From Asparagopsis taxiformis (lineage: Eukaryota; Rhodophyta; Florideophyceae; Bonnemaisoniales; Bonnemaisoniaceae), in the NCBI GenBank assembly GCA_030407315.1, contig JALQPE010001860.1:310001-374000 (forward strand): 64,000 nt of DNA. Direction: 5' to 3'. Shown here in pieces: positions 1 through 10,558 of the stretch (the first letter of the stretch is position 1; each line of letters opens with the position of its first letter). Below the pieces are notes generated by a model. It was not told the origin of the DNA. It worked only from the letters and a program-made list of their open reading frames with translations, and made no database searches. The translations under genes and the position numbers were made by a program.

Positions 1-429
1 GTTGTTTGCTGTTGTTTCGTCGAGACATTTATGGGCGCGTAGTTGAGCATGGGATTAAACGAAATGATGATGTGATGGGAACGCGTACTTGTACGATAAT
101 AGTGTTAGCCAGAAAGTCGTGCATCAAAGATGAGATCAAGACGCGTGCAATTGATGAGTTTGATCCAGCGGTGCACGGCCACCCAAAACGAGTTATGACA
201 CGAAAAATCACTGTAAATGGAAGGAACACGCCACCGGCACCAATTGTGAGGTGGAAACGCGCAATCATCGTCCAATAGCACCAGCGGTCATGCAAACGAC
301 CGTGGTTCGTGCAAACAACCGAGTCCAATTCCAGCCGCATGTATCTCAAATCGAAATTTCAGCAACACCAACTCGGACGCTCGTCTCGCACCACACTCCC
401 CCCAGTTGCATCTCGCCCCAATTGCCCCC
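1..429. other. Upstream region of GTP cyclohydrolase I; no gene seen
   Basis: Short frames cross this stretch on both strands but none has codon use or motifs of a recognisable protein. It probably holds the promoter and 5' UTR of the GTP cyclohydrolase gene starting at 430, or the end of a gene outside the window. Confidence 0.4.
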
Positions 430-1260
430 ATGAGCTCGGAGGACAAATCGCCCAGTCGCCAGCACGACGACAGCACCAGTCTCGGCACCGGCAGCACGCA
501 GTCGAGCACCGCGCCAGAGGCGCGTCGCGTGACCGGCACCAAACGCGTCGTCAAGCCCTCAGCGGACGCACCGGTCGCGACCAAGAAGGCGCGTTTATCT
601 GATGCGCAACGCGTCGCCAAGATATCCGCTGCCATGGCGACCATTTTGGACTGTTTAAACGACGATCCGCGCCGGGAGGGCTTGAAGAAAACGCCGTTGC
701 GATACGCAAAGGTACGTCGCTGCAATGCGTATTCATGCGATGTTCTGCTTGTGTGTCGCTTCGCAACTGGCTAACCGTTTCCAATATGGTAGGCAATTCT
801 CGCCCTGACCGAGGGCTACACGCTCAGCCCCGCCGCTGTGCTCGGTGATGCCACATTCGATGAGAGTCATTCGGAGATGGTGCTCGTGCGCCATATTGAC
901 GTGTTTTCATTGTGCGAACATCATCTGCTCCCGTTTCATGGCGTCTGTCATGTGGCCTACATTCCTACTGGCGTTGTGGTCGGTCTCAGTAAAATTGCAC
1001 GCATCGTGGACGTATTCGCGCGTAGGATGCAGGTGCAGGAGCGCCTCACCACGCAGATTGCAGATGCTATTCAACAAGCGACCGATGCTTCCGGTGTTAT
1101 GGTGTACATTTCATGTGTGCATATGTGCATGGCGATGCGTGGCGTTCGCAAAGCCGGTGCTGAGACGACGACAACAGCTGTCCGCGGCCGCTATGCAGAG
1201 GACAGTGAAATGCGTCGCGAATTTTTGAGCGTTGTGACCAGTGAAAGGAGGGTGCGATGA
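430..1260 (+). CDS. GCH1: GTP cyclohydrolase I (two exons)
   Basis: Converts GTP to 7,8-dihydroneopterin triphosphate, the entry step to folate, tetrahydrobiopterin and, in bacteria, queuosine precursors. Exon 1 is 430-711 and exon 2 is 793-1260. The 81-nt intron (712-792) runs from GTACGT to TAG and joins in phase 0, giving 249 residues. The first ~60 residues are polar and probably disordered. The family core follows: [12 protein letters not shown] (about 80-91), the zinc/catalytic motif CEHH (Cys135-His138), SKIARI, QERLT and HMCM (zinc Cys206). An in-frame TTG upstream at 406 is ignored in favour of the ATG at 430. It converges on the ARS2 gene. No targeting peptide is obvious, so a cytosolic enzyme is likely. 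Confidence 0.93.
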
Positions 1261-1563
1261 TCATGTCGCTTTCGGAATACAACTTCTAGTGCAAGCGATC
1301 AAACAAGTACTTATAAGCTGCCGCGTTCATTTTAACATGCTACGCGCATAGTACACTCAACAGATTATGCGTAGCTGCTCAAGACTAGCCGTCAAACTAT
1401 GTATTAGATGACTCCCCATCTTGCTGCTCTCATACATGCGCAGAATCAAAGTGCACAGGTAGGTAAACATATATTAACAACTCACCACAGCAACGCAACA
1501 CTTCTAGTTTCTCAGCAGACGCCGTTCGGAAATTGACATTCACACTTCGTCTATGTGCACTCT
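1261..1563. other. Convergent 3' intergenic region
   Basis: About 300 nt between the stops of the GTP cyclohydrolase and ARS2 genes. No open frame of note, so presumably it holds the two 3' UTRs and polyadenylation signals. Confidence 0.5.
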
Positions 1564-4500
1564 TCAGACATCTTCGTACCTCACAAGGTCGAACGATGGT
1601 CCGTTAGCGGGAGCATCCAAGTCATTGTAAGAACGCCGTGGTCCGCTTGCTCGTGGGTCTAGTGGACGGCGGTGCGCTTCACCACCGCCTCTTCGCGGAT
1701 GACCTCTTCTCCCACGATGCCCTCCGCTATCGCGATATCCACTCTCTCTATACTCTCTAAACCCACCTTCGCGGTGGCCTCCGTCGCGACCACGCACATT
1801 ACTTCTTCTTTGCATTGCCATGTTGCTAACATCCCCGCCTTTTGCACCACCAGTCATCATACCGCCACCACCCATTCTTCCCATTCCAACGCCTCCCATT
1901 CCATTACCGCTCATACCTCTTCCATTAAACGACATGTTATTTCCATACCCTGGTGTAGAGTACCCAGTTGGAAACCCAGGCGTTGACATCATCATCATAG
2001 GGAAAGGTTGAATCCCCATTCCCATGAATGGGCTTGCCGCATTGTACATACCCACAGGCATATTTGTTCGACCTTGATTGTAAGCTTCACCTATCCCACT
2101 ATACCCATGTGACTGGCTTCCTGCTCCGGCAGTACCAAGATGCTTCGCACCTGTTCCCTTGCTATCATCCAAATTACCGGCCATGCCTTCATCAAAAATA
2201 GCTATCACCTCCGTTTTGCTTGCATCATTTTCAAAGTTAGACCGGTATGTTTCCATCAACGCCTTATCAATCACTTCCTTCATCACGTCCCCATGCTTGG
2301 TTCGCAAGTGCTTGTGCACAAACTCTGGGCCTTTGAATAACTTGTGCGGAGGTAGTCCACATCTATAGCGACCTTGACCCTCATTCTTCGTGTTCGAATC
2401 CAACCATTGTTGAATCGCCTCATCTTTCTGAGCTTCTCCATTATCACTGTTGCTGCGGGGACGGTCGTAGTCACGCTCTAGAACCCACTTGGCCCGCTCG
2501 TCGACACGCCTCAACAAGCGGCTATCTGCTTCGCAAATACTGCTCCGTGTACGTTCACCACTTGGTCTCAGCTCCTGAGGAGGCATGCTAGTCGGGTCTT
2601 CCAGGAATTCATTTCCAGAATAATAACAGAAGTAGTGTACCTCACGGAGATATGTCACGATATGATCTAGACGATCACCATCAGACTGTAGACCATTTAA
2701 AAACTCATCAGTTAGTGGATTAAGATCTTCGTCAATCTTTCGAAGAGAATCCAAAGACCTCATCATTTTCACCGATTGTTCAACATCATGTTCCATTCGG
2801 TCCGAAGTGCCAAAAGGGGCGGGAAGGACTCGACCCATAGTAAACTTCTTCCGACGCTCAAGGTTCAACATGCAGTCAATTTCATATATCCAACTCGGGT
2901 CATCTTCTACCGGAGACTTTGACTCGTCATCGTCCCCTTTTGAGCTTTCCGCCTCCTTTTTGTCTTCTGGAGGTGACCTGACAACAACTCCTCTTACGAT
3001 GTCCAAGGCTCGACCTGCAGTTTCTTCCGAGTCATACACAGCCCATCCGAACCGCTGCAGACTGCGCACCGGATTAATATCTCCAAGCTTGAGTCTGCGA
3101 AGATTGAAACTATGCTTGCCCTCTGGACCATGTTTGAGAACTTCTGTTAGTGCATCACGCGCAAGATTGAGTGGAATACCTCGCATGAAGATGGTATCCT
3201 TTTGATGTTCCCTCCGAAGAGGTAGGACTAGACCAGCTGCGTCACCGTCTGTATCCTCTGAGCCACCTGAAGCAACAATGGCTTCTGCCTTCTTCACCTG
3301 AGGCTCATCCTTCTCCGGATTCTTCTTGTCTTGTGCTTCTTCTTTTGCTTCTTCTGGCCGGCTATTGTCACTTTCATCTTTTGCCAACTGAATATCAGTA
3401 ACAGTGCTTTCAATATCTAGTAATTGCTTTTCTTCCTTCGGCACTTCTTCGGTATCCATCTCAACCTCCGGTTTCGGAGCTTTCTCTTCCATATCTGCAG
3501 CCTCGGCCTTTGCTTCAGTTTTAGCCCCGTCCGGTACATCCATCTTCAGCTCATCCTTGGCCTTGTTGGACTTGTCTAGATCTGTTTTGTTATCCCCAGA
3601 GGTTGGCTCTTGTTCAGCTTTACGGCCAGGTATAGTCTCTCCAGTATCTTTGTCTTCATCCTTGAGGGCGTCATGAATGAGCATCATCGCTTCATCCTTC
3701 ATAGCAGCTGTTCCCTGGTCGTCTGTATCAGAATGCTCTCCTTGTTCTGGACTTGACTGATTACTAGACTTGCCACTTTGAGCACCGGGTTGGCTCGAAT
3801 GCTGTTTGGCAGGCTCAGGACCGACAGTCAACTTGGGAGCGCACACTTTACTGCCGCCTTTGTCCCACAACTTTTTATACACCTTGGCTCTCTCATTAAC
3901 CTCCACCTCAATTCTGCTGATGCGCCTAGAGACGTATTCCGGATCATAACGTTCGCGGAACCACTCTTCGTCTTTGTGCAAGTCGAAGAATTTGTTGGGC
4001 TTTCTGCGTGTAAAGTCTCTGACATACTCGTCAAAGGCCTCCTGGGCTGCCTGTGGAGAAATGCTATCTGGCTGCATTGCAAGGAAATCTTTGAAGGACA
4101 TAGGTTTATCCTGCTCGTCCTTGGGTTCAGCTTTATGCTCTGGCTTGTGCTCTGGGTCAGCAACTGGTGGAATAGGCTGTTGGGCTGGATCATGGAAATC
4201 CTTCCTCGGAGGTGCTGGGAGACGATCATAGTTATCGGGCACGTTGGGTTGCTGCTGAGGAGGATACGGAGCGGCAGGTTTTGGTGGGTAAGCATAGTCG
4301 GGTTGCGACTGATGAGACGAGAGCACAGGCTGCTGAGCAAAAGGCACTTGGCGGGGAGGATAGGGCGGGTGCTGAGAAGGGGGATGAATAGACGGAGCAT
4401 TGGGCGGTACATGAGAAGTATGCGGAGTAATTTGGTTATAGGATGCGGATTGGGGAGCAGGCGTATGATGGGAGATTTGCTGAGGAACACGAATGTCCGG

Positions 4501-5158
4501 TCGAGGCTGATTGTATGGGTACGGGGGCTCGGAGGAGTTTTGCGGGAACGGTCTCATGCGTTTGGGATCTCTTTCATAATCTTCACGCGACGGATCCCAA
4601 TCACGCTGTCTTGTATATGTAGGGTTGGGGCCAGGTTGAGAGGAAGACTGTTGATACTGTGGATATTGTGGCTGAATGACGGGCAAGTTCGGCTGCGGGT
4701 TCTGTGGCCTTTGCATGTGTATCGGCATGTTGATTTGTGGATATGCATTTTGCGACGGTGCAGCGAAATTACTGCTCGATTGAGGTATTAAGTAGTTTTT
4801 TGTACAAGTTTGAGAGTGAGCGAGCGAACGTTCGGTTGACGGGAGTATGATGAATAGTTTGTATTGCAATGAGCATGTATGTAGAGCACGCGGTGAGTTA
4901 GTATGGGGTGGTCAGAGAGAAGGCGCAGACAAAGACGAGACAAACACGATAGGAAGAATATGTACAAGTATTAGAACAAGAGATGGTGTGATATTAATGG
5001 GAGTACATAGTAGTTCTAGAAAAGGCCGCAATCTTAGCGTACCCGTACATGTGAGGAAGCGGCGGTTGTTGAGCGGGGTGCGAAGGCGGCACATGAGGGT
5101 GCAACTGTCGTCTAGGCACTCTTGGATCTTCGCGCACCGGCGCGGAGAAGTTATCCAT
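1564..5158 (-). CDS. ARS2: ARS2/SERRATE homologue, nuclear RNA-processing scaffold (two exons)
   Basis: ARS2/SERRATE bridges the nuclear cap-binding complex to miRNA processing, 3' end formation and RNA decay. Exon 1 (5158-5043) encodes a proline-rich N-terminus beginning MDNFSAP. The intron (5042-4775, 268 nt) has donor GGGTACGC and acceptor GAG/CAG, and both ends are in phase 2. Exon 2 runs from 4774 to 1564, giving about 1108 residues. In order: a Pro/Gln-rich low-complexity region; an ARS2 N-terminal domain with MSFKDFLAMQP; a long acidic Glu/Lys tract; an RRM-like region around FMRGIPLNLARDAL; the family zinc-finger motif KLFKGPEFVHKHLRTKH; and a Gly/Arg/Met-rich tail. Without the intron the frame would start at TTG, which argues for exon 1. 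Length is close to animal ARS2 (about 870-900 residues) plus extra low complexity. Confidence 0.88.
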
Positions 5159-5701
5159 AGTGTGGAGCAAACAAGTTGGCGAGCGAGAGCTGGAATGGGA
5201 GTACAATAACAATGAAAGGGCGTTGTAGAACAGAACGTCACAGTTGTGTAGGTTGCTTCGTTGGTTCCGCAGTTGCGCGTGTTCGGACAGGCAGTTGCGC
5301 GGCGCGCCGAAGTCGACACCGTGTGCGGCGCGATCGCGTCGATATTTTGTATCAAATTTCGCGCCGGCCCATTGGTCACTCTGCCGCCCGATTCACAGTG
5401 TCAATAGCGCGCCAATTCCAGTGCTCTGCGCCGTTTAGGGTTTTCCTCCCGGCCACCCATCAATATATTCAAACCATTCTGGCCTATCGAGAGTTTGAAT
5501 TTCAGCCGCACAGCAAAGCGTCATTGTGTGAGCGTGTGCGCGCCCCGCATAATGACTGACCTTACCTTTGAAAACTTTCCCCAATATTCCAAAACCCAAA
5601 ACATTTCACCAAATTCCCAATCTGCCCCGACCTCCCATCGCCCATGATCACCCGCCTACCCATCCAATCTCGCAATCTGAGATCGCATCAACACGCGCAC
5701 C
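5159..5701. other. Divergent promoter region between ARS2 and TACO1
   Basis: Head-to-head intergenic region of about 540 nt. It becomes C- and A-rich toward 5560-5700, upstream of the TACO1 start. Short frames here show no recognisable protein. Confidence 0.5.
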
Positions 5702-6529
5702 ATGACCCAGCCACAACCAGCCTTCCTCTCGGGCGCCCTCTGTCCAAAGCTGCCATCCCAACATGCGCGTCAAACGCTCACCCGGCCAGCGCAAACCCCG
5801 CGTATGGGCCGTCGCAGCGAGAAAATCAAGGGCCGCAAAGACGCGCAGAATCTGGCACGCGCCAAAGTCTTTGCGCGCATCGGCAAAATGATCACCATGG
5901 CGGCCAAGGCGGGCGGGCCGGACGTGGTGGCGAATCGCGCGCTAGCAGACGCCATCGAGGCGGCCAAGGCGGCCAGTTTCCCCAAGGACACAATGGAAAA
6001 AGCCATTGCACGCGCCACCAGTGCCGACCAGGCTGACTACAAAGAGAGCACTTTCGAAGCGTACGGTCACGGCGGCGCCGCAATTTATATCGACGTTCTG
6101 ACCGACAATTCCAATCGCGCCGCGGCGGATATTCGCGCTGCGATCAATAAGTCCAAGCTGAAGATTGCGTCGCCCGGTAGCGTTACATTCAACTTTGAAC
6201 GCATGGGCGTCGTGCGCGTCGAGGCAGACTCAGTCGCCGACCCCGATGAGCTCTTTCTGAGCGCCATTGACGCCGGCGCAGAGGAGTGCGAATTGGACGC
6301 GGATGACGACGCGTTGTATCGTATTCTCACAGAGCCGGGCGTTATCACTAGCACGCAAAAAGCATTGGAGGCGGCGGGGTATAAAGTAGATCTCGCGCGC
6401 GTAGAAATGGTTGCGAAGAATACTGTTCAAGTTTCTGAAGCGGATATGCTGCTCAACCAAAAAGGAATTGATATGATAGAAGCTCTGGAGGACGTCGATG
6501 GGGTGTTCACAAACGCCGTATATGCTTAA
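5702..6529 (+). CDS. TACO1: TACO1/YebC-family protein, probably organellar
   Basis: In animals TACO1 is a translational activator of mitochondrial cytochrome oxidase subunit 1. Bacterial YebC proteins help ribosomes through difficult sequences or act as regulators. The protein has 275 residues from the ATG at 5702. The first ~35 residues are basic and hydroxylated with no acidic residues, as in an organelle targeting peptide. The YebC core follows: GRRSEKIKGRKDAQ in place of the bacterial GHSKWANIKHRK, then KVFARIGKMI, FPKDTMEKAI, YEAYGHGG-like FEAYGHGGAAIYIDVLTDN, and GSVTFNFERMGVV. The C-terminal NQKGIDMIEALEDVDGV completes the fold. No intron is needed. Its stop lies only 26 nt from the convergent uL30m stop. 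Confidence 0.9.
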   Translation: MTQPQPAFLSGALCPKLPSQHARQTLTRPAQTPRMGRRSEKIKGRKDAQNLARAKVFARIGKMITMAAKAGGPDVVANRALADAIEAAKAASFPKDTMEKAIARATSADQADYKESTFEAYGHGGAAIYIDVLTDNSNRAAADIRAAINKSKLKIASPGSVTFNFERMGVVRVEADSVADPDELFLSAIDAGAEECELDADDDALYRILTEPGVITSTQKALEAAGYKVDLARVEMVAKNTVQVSEADMLLNQKGIDMIEALEDVDGVFTNAVYA

Positions 6530-6555
6530 ACAAAACATCGAATCGGTGGTTTACA

Positions 6556-6962
6556 TTATTCTGCTGGCTTTTGCACAGCCACTCGCTCAATCTTTACAAG
6601 GTGTAGCACTTTATCAAGCATGCCCCACACGCGCGGTCCATCGTCATGAACGCGCGTTTGATTCAATTTGCGTAGCCCCAGAACCTGTGGCGCAGCATTT
6701 TCGCATCAAGACGGTTGAGTGTTAGCTTGACAAGGCATTGGCTTTGTGATGGTGCGGCTGTGTAATGGCAATGTAGACTCTCACATACCTTTACGATTTT
6801 TCGCTGCGATTCCGGACGCCCTATTGTGCTACGAATGAGCGTAACTGCCAGACGCGTGTTGCGTAGCTTTTGATGCGCTTGCATTGGGATCGGACAATAG
6901 GCGACTGGTGGCTCCGTCGAGACGCTTGCAACCGAAGACGTTACGACGTGATGTGGCGACAT
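6556..6962 (-). CDS. MRPL30: Mitochondrial-type ribosomal protein uL30 (L30), two exons
   Basis: Large-subunit ribosomal protein L30. It is missed by simple ORF calling because a 104-nt intron splits it. Exon 1 is 6962-6789 (58 codons) and ends RPESQRKIVK. The intron 6788-6685 has donor GTATGT, an internal CTAAC and acceptor CACAG. Exon 2 (6684-6556, phase 0) encodes VLGLRKLNQTRVHDDGP, then WGMLDKVLHLVKIE, and ends with TAA. The join rebuilds the L30 pattern: a beta strand VTLIRSTIGRP, the LGLRKLNQT helix-turn and the GMLDKVLHLV helix. Total is 100 residues. The N-terminal ~30 residues are Ser/Thr/His-rich and could be a presequence. The start at 6962 is the first ATG after an in-frame stop but remains uncertain. 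Confidence 0.85.
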
Positions 6963-7748
6963 AAACCCCGCATCTGATCCCACTCGCCGTCATACTGTGC
7001 GTCATCGCAACACATTTGATTGGCCCTCGGTCCATACCGTCGACCTGAAAAAGTTGGCAAATCATAATTTTTATTGTAAAAGTTTAATATTTTGTTTATT
7101 CGACAGAATTTTCACATCTGCATCATGACAACATGCGAGCCCATTACGCAATACGCAACAGGTGAAAGCATGGCACAGTCTCGCGCACGGCCGTTCTATT
7201 TTTGAGACAGTGGAGTCTGGCTAATGTTGAAGATGCATTATTGGGAGCACGAATATTCACGCAAAGATTGATCACCAGCTAGGCCATGAATCGTGTAGCA
7301 TGAATGACAGTTTCGAATTCGCTGTGACAAGTCTCGTAACTTTAAAAATCATAACGAGTTCATTTGCACGGTGGAAGGAGGCGTGCAGCCAGCACTGCAT
7401 TGCGAAGCATACTCCAACAGCAGCTGTCAGGAGCTGTATAGCAATTACATGGCATTACAACAATGGTGCGTTATGGACTGAGCACTAAAGTTGCACGCTT
7501 GTTACCGATGCTGAGCGCTCATCATCGCGCAGTTGCGAAAGTGTCAGCTCGCGATTCACTATCCAATTTCAATGCAAGAGAACAAACATATCTGGATGAG
7601 TAAAACCCAAACCTCTCCTGTGGATAACTTTACGGGCGTCGGATGAACGTAGAGCTACACTATCGGAAAAAAATGTTACTTTGTAATAATATACAAAAAA
7701 GAATAATATAGCAAAAGAAATTCGACCTCAAACCAAAATACACCAGCT
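6963..7748. other. Intergenic region, no gene seen
   Basis: About 790 nt upstream of uL30m and downstream of the plastid-type gene that ends at 7749. A/T-rich stretches occur at 7060-7100 and 7660-7740, the latter probably the 3' UTR of the 7749 gene. A pyrimidine-rich acceptor-like CAACTTTTTCAG lies on the minus strand near 7050 and could belong to a 5' UTR intron of uL30m. Confidence 0.45.
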
Positions 7749-8846
7749 CTACGCGACGGTATCCACATCGGCATCTTCATTCTCCGCCTCGGCCGCATTC
7801 TTCGGCCTCGGAACATCCTCACCAAACTCATTGGAAGCCTCCATACTACTCTCCAGCATCTCCCTGGCCATGAGCATCTGCTCGTCCGGAATGCATTGCA
7901 TGACAGAAATCCACTCGTCAGCGATCACACGACGCAGTTCCATGATCTGCAACGCGATCGACTTTGGCTGAATGGTATGTGTCGGATTGGTGCGCGTCTC
8001 AATTGGACAAGCCATGAGCGTGCGCAAAAACTCATCACCCTTCTCCAACGGGCCGTAAGTGTTCACAAACTGCAGCAAATACATATACTCATGATTGGAA
8101 CCTTGGTCACGCAAAAACGGCAACAGTCTAGTAATAGCATGCTGCGTAATGAGCAACTTCAACGCCATATAATTCTTGTACCTCAACGGCGTATGATTAG
8201 ACCCAAACGGATCGGAATCAAAAATAATATTCTGCTTAGAAGTGAGCACCTTATCATCGGAACAAACCATTTTCTCAAAAGCCATTCTCTGAATCTCCAA
8301 ATTCTCCTCCTGAATGCAGCGCAAATCGGTGGCCCACTCTTCGGCGAGCTGCACGCGGGCGGAGACGATACGTTTAGCGATGCGATGCGGCTCGATGACG
8401 AAGGGATAAGTGCGAGAAAAGTAGCCACGCGGATGGCGCATTTTAATGGAGCCGCGTATCCGCTGGGTGCGCATCATCTTATCGAGAAAGCCGTCGCCGT
8501 CGTCAAACCTATCCTCTGCCACGCGGTCGGAGAAGGAGTCAAAGTTTGCGAGCCATTCGCGCGTTGGACGGTCGCCCAACTCGGCCATGTAGAACATGAT
8601 GGTGTGCACGGCGCGGCGGGTGAGAAAATCGCGCAGAATCACCTCTCCATTGCGCTGCAAATGGGTGTTGCTCGCGGGGGTGTCGAGCACGGCGACGACG
8701 CGTCGCGAGGGTGCGACGGCGATGCGCGTCGTTCGCGGCGCGCTGAGGGCGGGCGGCGCGGTGCGGCGGCCCAGGAAGGACGTGGAATTAACAAAGGCTG
8801 CGGTGGGAGACATGGTTTGAAGGTGGCGACAGAGCGTCGACTGCAT
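7749..8846 (-). CDS. Plastid-type protein of unknown function with an internal duplication
   Basis: A 365-residue protein that I cannot name. The N-terminal ~60 residues are Ser/Thr/Ala/Arg-rich with the segment SPTAAFVNSTSFL, which resembles red-lineage plastid transit peptides. ATGs lie at 8846 and 12 codons in. Two related modules follow. Module 1, about 78-193, has RRAVHTIMFYMAELGD and later IEPHRIAKRIVSARVQLAEEW. Module 2, about 235-335, has QHAITRLLPFLRDQG and later IQPKSIALQIMELRRVIADEW. Each module ends with an amphipathic helix and a Met/Glu-rich segment (ENLEIQRMAFEKM versus DEQMLMAREMLESSM). The tail is acidic. The helical make-up suggests a stromal or thylakoid-associated scaffold, but function is unassigned. 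Confidence 0.75.
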   Translation of the reverse strand: MQSTLCRHLQTMSPTAAFVNSTSFLGRRTAPPALSAPRTTRIAVAPSRRVVAVLDTPASNTHLQRNGEVILRDFLTRRAVHTIMFYMAELGDRPTREWLANFDSFSDRVAEDRFDDGDGFLDKMMRTQRIRGSIKMRHPRGYFSRTYPFVIEPHRIAKRIVSARVQLAEEWATDLRCIQEENLEIQRMAFEKMVCSDDKVLTSKQNIIFDSDPFGSNHTPLRYKNYMALKLLITQHAITRLLPFLRDQGSNHEYMYLLQFVNTYGPLEKGDEFLRTLMACPIETRTNPTHTIQPKSIALQIMELRRVIADEWISVMQCIPDEQMLMAREMLESSMEASNEFGEDVPRPKNAAEAENEDADVDTVA

Positions 8847-9367
8847 GGAGTGGAGAGACGGGGGGAAATGTGATGGTGTTTATATAGACATTGATTTGGG
8901 GTGTGCTGCAAATTGATTGGTGGTTGGAGAGATGGATTGTGGTGATGCATTTTAATTGGATGCTGGATGGGGGTGGGTGAGTGTTATTTGTCGGTGAAAT
9001 TGAAAGGTGATTTTTTAAGAGTCGTCTCACCCGCACGCCGTGCGGTCCTTGGTGCTCGCCGTGGCGGTGCAGCAGAAATATCTGTGCTGATTATTTCCAC
9101 CCTGGAGGCAGCGCTTCGCTGGAACACTTCTGATTTGGTGCATTTGTAGTGGATGGCAGTTGTGCAATTTCCGGATATTTGTCAGATTAATGTCATTTCA
9201 CCAGATAATTGTCTCATTCTTCCGTCGCCACGTTGCCTTGTCAGCCGCACGTTTGGATGTTTGTTTTCTCTTTTATTGTGTTGACGTGTTCAATTCCCCC
9301 ACCTCGTCACCGACGTGCACGTCCAGCGCTGCGTCCATCACTGCATCCAACTATGTCAATTACCTAC
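8847..9367. other. Intergenic region, no gene seen
   Basis: Between the start of the 7749-8846 gene and the stop of ATP11. It should contain the promoter and 5' UTR of the former and the 3' UTR of the latter. No convincing open frame. Confidence 0.45.
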
Positions 9368-10224
9368 TCAACCTCCAATCCCCGCCGCGCCAAGCACGCT
9401 CTTAAAGTCAAAATCCTCGCTCTTTTCATTAAACGCCACGACGCAATCATAGTTCTTCCGTGCTCCCAAATAGAAATGCTTGACCAACTCCACCAATCTG
9501 TCCGCCAACCATAAAAACGACAACAAAATTCAAAGTCAGTAACCCTCACTACAACGCACGTAAATCTCAGTCCATCACCTACATTTTCGCCTCTGCCCTC
9601 GTCAATTGATTCGTCACCTCCCCCCTCATCAGCGCCAAACTCTTCGTTTCCAGCAGTTCATCAAAAAACGTCAGCGTCAAATACGGCTGCGCGCCCGCCG
9701 CGTTCACTTTATAGTCCTCCAAATACGTCATGAAGCACTGCATTCCCTGAAACTGCACAAGCAAAGTAAAAAAGCCGCCCTCTCTACAAATCGACAATCA
9801 GTCTACGAGTAACCAGCACTCCCGCCGCATAAAACACTCATCAAATGGCGCCATACCTCGGAACCGGTAGTACGAAATGCTTGCATCGCTGCGTCCGCTG
9901 TTTCAAAATGCCAAATTCTTCCGCCGTGAACACCTCGCCGATGGCCGTCTTGTGGTCGCGATGATACTCGCTCCAGATCTCGCGCACACGTTCCGAACCG
10001 TGCTTATTCAACAACTGTAATTTGACAATCTCGCTCAATTTGCGCGGACCCGGATATGAAAAACCACCCGATGCCGCTACACTTACCCATCTCGACGCTT
10101 GTAAAGACACCTGTGTAGCTCGTGTGCCGCGTTGCACTTGCACCCCTTGTCGCAGTCCTGGCCTCGCGCTGCGCGCCAGTCCTAGCGTCGCCCTCGATAG
10201 TCGTGATATCACCCTGCTTTGCAT
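9368..10224 (-). CDS. ATP11: ATP11/ATPAF1, mitochondrial F1-ATPase assembly factor (three exons)
   Basis: Chaperone that binds the F1 beta subunit during ATP synthase assembly in the mitochondrial matrix. Exon 1 is 10224-9857, exon 2 is 9783-9583 and exon 3 is 9497-9368. Intron 1 (9856-9784, 73 nt) runs GTATGG to TTTGTAG. Intron 2 (9582-9498, 85 nt) runs GTAGGT to GGACAG. All junctions are phase 2 and give 232 residues. The N-terminus is rich in Arg, Ser and Ala without acids for about 45 residues, as in a matrix presequence. Family motifs follow: PRKLSEIVKLQLL, EIWSEYHRDHKTAIGEV, FVLPVPREGGFFTLLVQFQ (rebuilt across intron 1), YLEDYKVNAAGAQPYLTLTF, and ILVELVKHFYLG with FNEKSEDFDF (rebuilt across intron 2). 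Each splice restores a conserved block, which supports the model. Confidence 0.9.
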
Positions 10225-10558
10225 CGTTTCCTTTCCCCGTTATGTGACGATCCACGGTTGAATCCGGCAAGATCCGTGTCAAGCGTCGCGCAATACATTG
10301 AAATATTATGAAATTTATTGCCCTTGATCTGCCCCGGCCAATTGTAGCTCAGAGTCATGTTCACAGCGGCGTCCCATCGATTCGCATCTGACTAGACATC
10401 AGCCGCCAAACATTACTACGTCATCAGGAGCTCATAATCTATCAATTAAGAGTCTTATACGAATAGATCCGTTCATCCATTCTCCGAGTCGGCAACATTG
10501 ATATTTATTCACATGTAGACGAGTCCTAACCAAAATTTCAACGCCGCAACAAGCATCA
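10225..10558. other. Intergenic region, no gene seen
   Basis: About 330 nt separating the ATP11 start from the QueF stop on the same strand. No recognisable coding signal; probably the QueF 3' UTR and ATP11 promoter. Confidence 0.45.

Noticed and set aside
3778..4791. 337-codon plus-strand frame antisense to ARS2
   Set aside because: Low-complexity, Arg/Leu/Ile-rich shadow of the Pro/Gln-rich ARS2 coding strand; no motif and no independent evidence.
7896..8873. 325-codon plus-strand frame
   Set aside because: Antisense shadow of the duplicated plastid-type protein, whose transit peptide and repeat structure mark the minus strand as coding.
10062..10090. GTAAGT donor-like site inside ATP11 exon 1
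   Set aside because: No acceptor lies before the conserved PRKLSEIV block; reading straight through keeps the family alignment.
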